A stretch of 64,000 bases of DNA from Conus ventricosus (Eukaryota; Mollusca; Gastropoda; Neogastropoda; Conidae): positions 28,941,578 to 29,005,577 of the forward strand of contig CM031601.1 in assembly GCA_018398815.1 (NCBI GenBank). Reading direction: 5' to 3'. Every line of letters begins with the position of its first letter. The stretch's first letter is position 1. The position numbers were made by a program, and so were the translations under genes. Of this stretch, positions 55,231-64,000 are shown one piece after another. The notes below the pieces were generated by a model, which was given only the letters and a program-made list of their open reading frames with translations, was not told the DNA's origin and did no database searches.

Positions 55231-58200
55231 ACAAACTTAAAGATTGATTACAAGGCTGGCAAGATTGTGACATTCACACCCAAACAGAACCAAGCTGGTG
55301 CTGCTGTCTCAGATCAGTGTCCGGACGAGGTCCAGACCCCTGAGGTGAAACACTGACTGTCAAGCAAACCACAACATGTAAATAGCTGTACAAAGCAAAA
55401 TCTTTATTCCTCTGAAGTTAATGACAATCTACAAATGTTACATCCAGACTGTGTTAGGGAAAAAATAATTGTAAACCTAAATGTAATGACTCAATGAGAA
55501 TTTTGTACAGTAATGTAGATAGTCTTCTGAATAAAAAGGATGAGTTTTTAATTCGTATAAATGAGGAGAAGCCAGATATTATTGGCTTAACGGAAGTAAG
55601 AGCAAAAAATGTTTATATGCAGCAAAAGATGTTGAATTTGAAATTGCTGGCTTTGATATGTTTCTGAATAAGGAACCTAAAAGGGGTATAGCCATGTATT
55701 TTGCTAAGGAGCTAAATGCACAACTTTGCGATGAGTTTGAAAATAACAAATTTCAAGAGCAATTATGGTGTATTATCAGGGGTGGTAACGATGAGACAAT
55801 ATTAGTAGGATGTATATACAGAAGCCCAAACTCAAATGATACAAACAATTATGAGTTATTTAACTTGCTAAAAGCAGAAAAAATGAGTAGATATAGTAAA
55901 ATATGTATATTTGGTGATTTTAATTTTCCTGATGTAAAATGGGATGGAACTTGGAATAGTGATAAAAGTAATGATGTTATGAAAACTTTAGAGATGCCTT
56001 TTTAATACAGAAAGTGACTAGCCAACTCGTGTTCGGGAAGGACAGAAGCCAACAATTGATGACTTAGTTTTAGTTAATGAAGAATCCTTGATCTCTGATA
56101 TTGAATATAGTGACCCTTTGGGTAAAAGTGATCACTTGATTTTAACATTTGAACTGTATGTTCCCAAAGAAAAGACTAAAGAAAACCCTAAGTACAAATT
56201 TGATTTACAGAAAGGAGACTATAATAAAATGAGGAAAATGCTTTCAGAGAGTGTCAACTCTTTGCTTACAAATGATCAGGATGTCGAGGAAATGTGGAAT
56301 GTCTTAAAATGCGAAGTTTTAAGAAGTATGGACGAATGTATTCCAAAGACTAAGTGTAGCCAAAATAAAATGCTTAAACCACTTTGGATGAATGATAAAG
56401 TACTTAAAATGATTAAGAAAAAATATAATCTTTTTCAAAGGTATTTATTGACGAAAGAGGGGAAAGAATACAGTAAATATGCAAGAATGCGAAATAAGAG
56501 CAAAAATGAAATCAAATCAACAAGAAAAGCTTATGAACGTAAAATAGCAGAACAATGTAAAAAAACTCCCAAATGTTTTTGGAAATACGTGCTAGAACGT
56601 ACAAAAGTAAACACAGGGGTAAATACTCTAAATGATGGTAAAGGAGGGCTGGCCGAGTCAGATATGGAGAAAGCTGAAGTTTTAAATGAGTTCTTCGCAA
56701 GTGTCTTTGCTAATGAAGATACAAATAACATACCTGATCTTATTGAATGTAGTAAATCTAATGGAATTTCAGTTACAGATATAATAATTACTTCAGATGC
56801 AGTAGAGAAGAAGTTGTTTGAATTGAATCAGTCTAAAGCGCAGGGACCTGATTTAATACCACCTAAAGTTCTAAAAGAATTAAGTAAGGAGTTAGCTGTA
56901 CCGCTCAGTAAGATTTATAATAAATCATTAGAGTCAGGAAAATTACCCCTCGACTGGAAATCGCAGAAGTTACTGCTATTTTTAAAAAGGGTCAAAATCT
57001 GAGCCAGGCAACTATCGTCCGTAAGCTTAACCTGCATTGCATGCAAAGTGCTGGAATCCATTATAAGAGATGTCATAGTATCTCACTTCACTGATAATAA
57101 TTTGTTTGCAGTATGCCAGCATGGCTTTCGTAAAAAAAGGTCTTGCATATCACAACTACTTGAAGTTATGGAAGATTTAGTTAACATGCTAGAGAATAAG
57201 TACTCTGTTGATATAATTTACCTTGATTTCCGTAAAGCTTTTGATACGGTTCCGCATGAGAGATTATTGAAAAAAATGGAAGCATACGGTATAGTAGGTA
57301 AGTTGCTAAACTGGATTAGAGATTTTTTGTCAAATAGAAAACAAAGAGTAAGAGTGGGTAACTGTATGTCGACAGAGAAAGATGTTATGAGTGGTATTCC
57401 CCAAGGGAGCATTTTAGGACCTGTACTGTTTACTATTTTTATAAATGACCTTCCAGATGAGGTAAATAGTTTTTGTAAAATTTTGCTGATGATACAAAAA
57501 TATATGACAAATCAGATAACTATAATAGTCTGCAAGAAAATTTAAATTGCCTCCAAAACTGGTCAGACAAGTGGAATCTATATTTTAATGTTGAAAAATG
57601 TAAAATTTTGCATGTTGGCAAAAACAATCCAGAACATGAATACAACATGAAAATAGATGGTGGAAATAGGCTGGTACAGAAATGTGAGGAAGAAAAGGAT
57701 CTGGGGGTAATCTTTGATAAAGATTTACTTTTTGATACTCACATTCAAAAATGTATAAATAAAGCAAACCAAATGATTGGATTAATAAAAAGAACGTTTA
57801 TTTACCTAAATAAAGAAACGTTTTTAAAGTTATATAAAGCTATGGTTAGACCGCATCTTGAATATGGCAATATAATCTGGTACCCACACTTGAAAAGACA
57901 GTCAATAGCAATCGAAAGAGTACAGAGAAGAGCTACTAAAATCTTGCAAGAATGTACAAACATGTCTTATACAGATAGATTAAATTACTTAAATTTGCAC
58001 TCTTTAAAAGGTAGACGTATAAGAGGGGATTTGATTGAAGTGTTCAAAATATTTCACCAGCAAACGGACATACAGTGGGACTATTTTTTTGAGGCTGTTA
58101 AAACAGATAGAACAAGAAATTCGGAAGGCAAAATATTTGTTAAGCAGTTTCATACTAATATGGGGAGATTCAAGTTCAGTAACAGAGTTATTACTAACTG

Positions 58201-58435
58201 GAACAGTTTGCCAACTGCACTTAAATTTGCTAAAAATACTAATGTTTTTAAGAATTTGCTGGATGAAGACTTGAAATTTAAAGTACAGTTTAGAAGCTTT
58301 GATGAATAAGAAGGAAAATTTATACTGCATGCATTTTCAACCCTGTCATAAAGTAAAATAACACGAGGGGACAATTGAAAGGCTTAACGGCCTATGTCTT
58401 GATTACGTCCCTACACTACTACTACTACTACTAAC
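55231..58435 (+). mobile_element. CR1/L2-like LINE, near full length
   Basis: Begins with the end of an ORF1-like frame (LKIDYKAGKIVTFTPKQNQ, then stop near 55355), then ORF2, then a 3' UTR ending in (ACT)n at about 58413-58432. The 3' tail differs from the flanking copies. Confidence 0.8.
55494..58309 (+). pseudogene. LINE ORF2: endonuclease plus reverse transcriptase, frameshifted
   Basis: About 940 residues. Endonuclease: MRILYSNVDSLLNKKDEF, PDIIGLTEVRA, VGCIYRSPNS, FGDFNFPDVKWD, GKSDHLILTF. RT: NQSKAQGPDLIPPKVL, QHGFRKKRSC, YLDFRKAFDTVPHERL, SGIPQGSILGPVLFTIFIND, then FADDTK one base out of frame at about 57482 (TTTTG where TTTTTG is needed). C-terminus: EEKDLGVIFDKDL, VRPHLEYGNIIW, VQRRATKI, NRVITNWNSLP, typical of the CR1/L2 group. 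The breaks at about 55620, 55993, 56021, 56961, 56997, 57020 and 57482 each look like one or two missing bases; I see no nonsense substitution. Confidence 0.88.
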
Positions 58436-58436
58436 A

Positions 58437-58882
58437 CTTAAGGCAAGAAGAATAAGAGGAGACTTGATTCAAGCATACAAGATATTTAATGGAATTGATG
58501 ATGTTGATAAAGCATGCCTTTTTTTGTACTCCGCAGAAGAATGTTACAAGGAACAGTGAAGACAAGATATTTAAACAATATTCTTGAACTAATTTAAGAA
58601 AATTTACTTTACTAATAGAGTAACCAATTTTTGGAATAAACTAACACTTAACATCAAACGTGCACCTAGTATTAATGTTTTTAAGAACCTCATAGATAAA
58701 CATGATTATTAACAAAAATTTGATATGAATTTGATGGATAATAGGTCTGAGCTAGCCTATGACTGGACCAACGGTCCACGAAAAAAAAGGATATACATGT
58801 ATACATACAGAAGGGGCGTAAAAAGACTAAATAGGCTAAGTTGTATTTGATACAACGCCCCTGATCCTGATCCTGATCCTGA
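58437..58882 (+). mobile_element. CR1/L2-like LINE 3' fragment with (CTGATC)n tail
   Basis: Starts at gcaagaagaataagaggaga, equivalent to the ORF2 C-terminus of the neighbouring copies, and ends gcccctgatcctgatcctga at about 58882. The tail hexamer differs by one base from the (CTGAAC)n of the first copy. Confidence 0.75.
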
Positions 58883-58941
58883 GATGGAATATCCACGCAA
58901 GTGTGTGTGTGTGTGTGTGTGTGTGTTGTGTGTGTGTGTGT

Positions 58942-58978
<37 letters not shown>

Positions 58979-59228
58979 GCCCGCGCGTGTGAGAGAGAGA
59001 GTCTGGGGGTGGGGGTATGCGGTGCGATTCTCTCTTTTTCCTTTCTTTCTTTCTTTTATTTATTTATCTATTTTTAAGGATATCCAGTCGACGAAGAATC
59101 AGCATCGGTGCAGAGAGCAGGCAAAACTGAGGGAGAGGTAGGGGAAGCAGGTGGAGGAAGGATGAAGGTTAAAACAAACAGACAACCCAACAACAGGTGG
59201 GTACGTGAGTGTGTATGTGCGTGCGTGC

Positions 59229-59259
<31 letters not shown>

Positions 59260-59836
59260 GGGAGGGGGTCGGAGTGATCGATCTGGAAGGAGCGCCGTAT
59301 ATCAGCTAGCCAGGCAAACCAACAATAATCGTGGAGAGATATTATGCGAGCGGTTACCGAGGAAACGGCCTGCGTTTGCTGCTATTGTCGCCACTATCAT
59401 TGGATATTGTTATTGTTTTGATAACCATTATCATTGGTTATTGTTATTGTTTTAATCACGATTATCATTGGTTATTGTTACTGTTTTAATCACCATCATT
59501 ATGGGATGTTGTTATTGATGTTATTTGGGCCGGAATCGCTCAGTCGGTAGAGGGGCCGGAATGGGTCAGTTGGTAGAGCGCCGGACTCATGATCCTGAGG
59601 TTACTGGTTCGAATTTCGGTACAGGGGGATTTTTCCCTCGGAGTTAACATTGGTTTTGACTCATACAGTCCTTCGAATGAGACTATAAACCGAGGTTCCG
59701 TGTGTGAACGCACGCACATCTTACACACACTCAAAGAAAGAAGATTGATGCTGTCGAGGGAGCGGGTTTGGCAACCCCCTCACTAAAACTGCCTCCTCTC
59801 TACACATACACATGAGCGCGTGCATGCGCGCGCGCG

Positions 59837-59877
<41 letters not shown>

Positions 59878-60719
59878 ACAAATAATCTGGCGATGCTGGC
59901 TGTGGTAATACGATCCCACAGCAATGGAGCTCTTATTAAATGAATTAGAATAGCTATCCCACCATCCCCTTCCCAATTAAACAAAAAAGTATTGTTAATG
60001 AATACACATGTGGATATAGACGACAGACGCACGCCCACAACAATGAAACAGTAAAACAGCTGCCAGTGAGTATTAAGCGCGTTAGACGCTCGACCCACAC
60101 TGGACGACTTCGACCCATTCCTGTGTTATTAGCGCCACATCTGTTCCCACAACGCCTCGGCAGATGAATACCGCCTGATAAATCTTTAGATCGTAGACTT
60201 AGCGGGACATTATGAGTGTAGCGGTGATATTGATAGGGTCTGTCAATACAGATTAATGTTTGGCTCGCTGGCGAACCACAGCCGGCGAAGAGAACCAAAG
60301 GAGAACCACGCTCACATGAGACCAGTGCAAAAACGCTGAGTTTGGAGAGGAAATACTTTAATTATCATCTCCATAAAGAAAAATTGTGTCAGATGCTACT
60401 TTTATCATACAAGCAAAATGGACGGGACATCAGCCAGATTAAAAAAAAACGTGTAAAACTGAGACAGTTCTAAGAAAAAACAATTAAACATTGCGCAGAA
60501 TTTAACATTTATACACACATTATATAATCATAACACCTCTAGAAAATAGGCCAACAGCTCACTATCTTAAGAACAGAGTTATAGAGGAAAAAAAAAATCA
60601 ACTGAAATAGAAACATAACAACTCAAACAACACTCACAACCGAGCTGAGCGTGGACATTTGTTTTTCAATTCATTCTGCAAAGAACGTAATTACATTTGC
60701 CTGCTTTTCTTATATGTGT
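58883..60719. other. intergenic DNA with microsatellites and a SINE
   Basis: TG tracts at 58902-58976 and 59229-59258, CA at 59838-59872, and four repeats of a tatcattggttattgttatt-like phrase at 59397-59480. The stretch 60080-60290 is richer in CpG than its surroundings but shows no convincing exon. Confidence 0.5.
59526..59750 (+). mobile_element. tRNA-derived SINE, copy 3, with duplicated head
   Basis: The A-box region occurs twice in tandem (ggccggaatcgctcagtcgg, then ggccggaatgggtcagttgg about 31 bp on). The anticodon-like actcatgatcc and B box ggttcgaattt follow. The body matches copies 1 and 2. Confidence 0.8.
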
Positions 60720-61160
60720 GCCAGATCGAAATCGATCTCTGGGGAGAGGAAAGTCCATGGTGAGTCGTCATAAATTAGGACAAATCATACACGACTCAAG
60801 GTCGTTGTCTGCACCGTTCAAATGGGAAGGACTATGAACTCCATGGTGGAATGGAACAAGGGTTATCTTCAAATATCTCAGGGAACTCTGGGTCAAAAAC
60901 ACAGTCATACGCAGGGCTTGGGGGTTCAAGGAAGGGATTCAAACAGCAGTTCAGAGTTTCAACTGACGGTTGGAGAAAGATGGTTTTCCTGCCTCTGCAA
61001 TCAGACTGTATACAGGGATGACACAGTATGCACCTACGCAGAGTCAAAGCCCTTGCTGGTGGACGCGATCTAGACTTTTGAGGTAGGAAGGCCTGGCAGA
61101 ACAGTATACAACACAGCCGTACTTCACTGTCGACCGAATCAGAGCCCTTTGCAGATGAAG
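60720..61160 (-). pseudogene. I/Jockey-group LINE ORF2 fragment
   Basis: On the - strand: ALIRSTVKYGCVVYCSARPS, YLKSLDRVHQQGL, then LRRCILCHPC and PAYDCVFDPEFPEIFEDNPC. This matches the region after the RT domain in I/Jockey-like LINEs of invertebrates (ALIRSKLDYG..Y.SA...L..LD..HNQGLRL). Frameshifted and partial. Confidence 0.6.
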
Positions 61161-61234
61161 ATGAGTTTCCATATCACTGCCTAAGCCTCTATGTCCTACA
61201 GCTCCCAGAACGTTCGTTGCTTTCTGACAGGAAG
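61161..61234 (-). other. LINE-derived remainder
   Basis: On the - strand this reads TNVLGAVGHRGLGSDMETHL-like text, continuous with the 60720-61160 LINE piece. Confidence 0.4.
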
Positions 61235-61660
61235 TTTTCTTTTTTTTCTTTTCTTTTTTTTCTCTTTTCTTTCGCGTTCCCGGTCATGCTAGATCCTCAA
61301 TCCAGTTAGACGAAGTCCACACGCAGTCTGCCCCAGAGACCCCACCGGTCCCCCACAGCTTCTCCTGGACCTCAACTGGACTGGGCCACGTTTGGCGTCT
61401 CAAGGCGTGAAAGGGGGGTCAGGACTGTAAGATGTGGGCGAGAGTTTGGAAGCCTGTGTCACAAGGCACTGGCCAGTATGAGACAGTTTGAGACGTGAGA
61501 GATGGGAGAGGAGCTGGCAGTGTCCTGTTTGCAGCCTGAAGATGGTAACTTGATCTGCTCTGTCGAATTGGTGGATGCTGTCCTCTTCAGTCCCAATGTC
61601 CAGACGCTGGCGCCACGCTCTTCTGAAGTTGTTCCTGAAGTTTTCAACTGCTGGATGTGA
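61235..61660 (-). mobile_element. I-group LINE 3' end with A-rich tail
   Basis: On the - strand: RRAWRQRLDIGTEEDSIHQF, DRADQVTIFRLQTGHCQLLS, HLSRLKLSHTGQC, then a decayed C-terminus and an A-rich tail (about 61235-61275). It is the part that should follow the 60720-61160 piece but lies upstream of it, so the two are separate insertions or rearranged. Confidence 0.65.
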
Positions 61661-62231
61661 CTTTTTGGATAGGGAGATAGTTTGGTTGGCTAGAGTCGTC
61701 CCTCCCCCCCCCCCCCCCCCTTTTTTTTTCCCCCACCCCCTCCTTTTTTTTCTTTTTGAGGGAGGGCCTAATGTTCTGCTGTATGCGTTGTTTCAGAAAG
61801 AAGATGTCCATCAGAAAAAGGATGGTGAAGACCACAGACAGAGATGGACGATGACGCCTTGGAGTCATACGCCATACAGGAACTTTTCCATCACGTGTTT
61901 TCTCCTTCTCGTGTTTCTCTTCTTTTTTGTGTTTGTTCATTACGTCATCGGTGTCGTCATGAATATGTCGGCTAGGACGCTGCCTTACGCTCATCTCCTG
62001 TGACTTGGTGCATTGTGTGTGCAGGGACCACAGCCCTGGGGCAGAGGGGACAGTGGCCACAGTGATGGTGTGTGCAGCTGGGAGGCCGATGTGGTGTTAA
62101 GGGGAATCAATCAGAGTGGCTCGTTTTTCATCATGCAGGCTTTCACACAGTTCTGTCCCCTGACAAAGCTGGTTTATTGTTCTTGTTCCATTGGGTTTTT
62201 GTTGTTTGTTTGTTTTTGTTTTGTTTTTATA
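61661..62231. other. non-coding, with a C/T homopolymer run
   Basis: Contains a C run followed by T and C runs (about 61702-61760). No recognisable gene. Confidence 0.5.
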
Positions 62232-62475
62232 ATAAGGTCATGTTGCTTATAGCCCAGCCGACCGCAAAGGGCCCATATCAGGGCTGTCACCGCGTTGAAG
62301 TCAACTCACAAGTTATTATCAAAACAACAACAATAACAACAATAACAAACAAACAATAACAACAACAAACAAACATGCCAACCTCAAAATGCATTCACAC
62401 AACCTTTTAAAAAGTCACCTTCTAAAAACACACTGGCCATTTTTTTTTTAACGATCTTTCCACCGTCAAATCTCA
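62232..62475 (-). mobile_element. short SINE family, longest copy
   Basis: The core gttgcttatagcccagccga, ccgcaaagggcc, atcagggctgtcaccgcgtt and gaagtcaactcacaagttat is followed by a (CAA/TAACAA)n stretch and by the same cacaaccttttaaaa and accttctaaaaacacac segment as at 31 kb. Confidence 0.75.
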
Positions 62476-62489
62476 GATTAGATTAAGGT

Positions 62490-64000
62490 TACGCGATGAA
62501 ATCCTTTCCTCGTGTTTCACGTGGTGGTGGTCTGGCTATCATTTTAAGAGAGTCTACAACACACGTGTTACTATTACAAATTCTTTTCCATTTGTGCATG
62601 ATAGTTTCGAACTTGTTGTCATGTCACTGTCGCTGTCACAATTACACATTAACTTCTGTTTGTTGTACCGCGCCCCTCCAAGCAAAACCAATAGGATGAC
62701 TGATGCCCTCTTTCACCAACAGTTTCCAGACTTTCTCGCCTATTGCAACGTGAGCAGGGAAAGTCTGTAATCCTAGGGGATTTTAATTTTCATTACGACG
62801 TAGAGCAACAGGTGGCCAGGTTGAAAGACATGTTTACACAGTTCGATCTGGTACAGCTTGTGACTGAACCCACACACAGGTCAGGTCATATCATTGACTG
62901 GGTTGTTGACAGTCAGTCTGACCCCATTGTTCAGTCGACTAGTGTCTCCCACTACCTCACCTCTGATCACATGTCAGTTGTTTGTGAACTTAATATTAAA
63001 AAGCCTGTATTCCCCTCCACAGTAGTTCAGCGCAGGAATATTCGTGCCATTGACAGATCATCGTTTAGGTCTGATCTTGAGAATACTCTGTCCGACACCT
63101 GTGACATTACAGTCAGTGATTATAACACACGTCTCAGTGCATTGCTTGATAGACATGCCCCAAGACCCCTAAAACGTGTGCCCACCAACAAGAAAGCTAA
63201 ACCGTGGTTCACTCCAGTGCTGCATGAAGCCAAGCGTGCTCGTCGATGTGCAGAGCGTGCCTGGCGGAAGACTGGTCTCACAGTACACAAGCAGATTTTC
63301 ACACATAAGAAGGATGAGGTAAACTGTTTACTTCTTGAAGCAAAACAAGATTTCTATTCGTCCAAAATCAATGAAAGTCAGACTTGTAAAGAACTGTTTG
63401 CGATAACCAACTCTCTGCTGGGAAAGATCAATACGTCCCCCCTCCCTAGCAACATTCCTCATACAGAACTGGCCCAATCGTTCAGTGACTTTTTCAACAG
63501 CAAAATCCAATTAATCAGACAGAACATTGACAGCATGCAGACTTCTCATGTTCCCACAACCTGTCCTGATGTTGAAACACCCCTTGCTTTCTTTTCACCA
63601 GTGTCTGAAGACACAGTGATAAGATCCTGAAAGACATGCCCCACAAAACTTGTGAACTGGATCCGATACCCACGTCACTTCTGTTTGAGAACTCGGATCT
63701 CTTCATTCCCCTTCTTACCAGTCTTGTCAATGAGTCTGTTCAGTCTGGTGAGTTTTCCAAAGGAACACAAGCTCGCTCTTGTCAGGCCTTTACTGAAAAA
63801 GGCTGGTATGGACCCAAATCAGTTGAAAAACTACCGTCCAGTCTCAAATCTTCCCTTTGTTTCCAAACTCATAGAGAGAGTTGTTCTCTCACAACTCCTA
63901 TCCCATCTCGAGATTAACTGTCTTCAAAATCCCTTTCAGTCTGCCTATCGTGCCGGTCACAGTACCGAAACTGCTCTTCTTCGCGTTGTAAATGATCTCC
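62490..64000 (+). mobile_element. CR1/L2-type LINE ORF2, cut by the window end
   Basis: Endonuclease part: SRGGGLAIILRES, VILGDFNFHYD, LVTEPTHRSGHIIDWV, TSDHMSVVCEL. Linker with KAKPWFTPVLHEAKRARRCA. RT start: MPHKTCELDPIPTSLL, LLKKAGMDPNQLKNYRPVSN, LIERVVLSQLLSHLE, QSAYRAGHSTETALLRVVND at the window edge. Frame changes at about 62590, 63627 and 63765 (GGAACACAAGCTC) are small indels. KSC(D/E)LDPIPTSLL and LKNYRPVSNL are typical of the CR1/L2 group. Confidence 0.85.

Overview
The window looks like animal nuclear DNA, most likely from a mollusc and perhaps a marine gastropod. The genes are split into short exons with GT-AG introns. The non-coding DNA is AT-rich and full of (TG/CA)n and (GA)n microsatellites, tRNA-derived SINEs, CR1/L2-, RTE- and I-type LINE pieces, Tc1 and piggyBac-like transposons. 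It also carries a palindrome with the TTATCTCCCTT motif that is common in molluscan genomes. The species call is inference; I cannot place it more finely.

Two conserved protein genes can be read exon by exon, and they converge. RBX1/ROC1, the RING-H2 subunit of cullin-RING ubiquitin ligases, lies on the + strand at 3927-10220. Five exons encode the equivalent of human residues 27-108; the exon with the start codon is not seen in the window. Ribose-phosphate pyrophosphokinase (PRPS, PRPP synthetase) lies on the - strand from the ATG at 53845 down to 27362. Its seven coding exons give 318 residues, exactly the length of human PRPS1/2. A second copy of the last exon (7b) lies further downstream at 20079-20169, so the gene appears to have two possible 3' ends. 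The two proteins have no obvious joint pathway.

Layout: 1-1.5 kb, remnant of a piggyBac-like element with an acidic exon and a cysteine-rich zinc-finger exon; 2.3-2.8 kb, SINE; 3.9-10.2 kb, RBX1; 13.1-13.9 kb, non-autonomous DNA transposon; 15.5-17.2 kb, a complete 1,615-bp Tc1-like element; 20.1-53.8 kb, PRPS. The PRPS introns hold three minisatellites (38, 61 and 57 bp units), a piggyBac-like element (28.4-29.8 kb), an 885-bp element with LTR-like direct repeats and a hammerhead-ribozyme-like core (36.2-37.1 kb), and a 5'-truncated LINE (38.4-40.1 kb). From 54.3 to 58.9 kb there is a cluster of CR1/L2-like LINE copies, at 60.7-61.7 kb pieces of an I-group LINE on the - strand, and from 62.5 kb another CR1/L2-type LINE that runs off the window.

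Two themes stand out. First, repeats sit directly on PRPS splice sites: a 57-bp array that copies the exon 3 acceptor, a SINE whose target-site duplication copies the exon 6 acceptor, a (TG)n tract 9 nt from the exon 5/intron 5 boundary, and a 38-bp array beside exon 7b. Second, nearly every coding stretch, host gene or transposon, shows single-base deletions, often in homopolymers, and I found almost no nonsense substitutions. That pattern fits uncorrected long-read consensus errors better than gene decay, so the frameshifts below should not be taken at face value.
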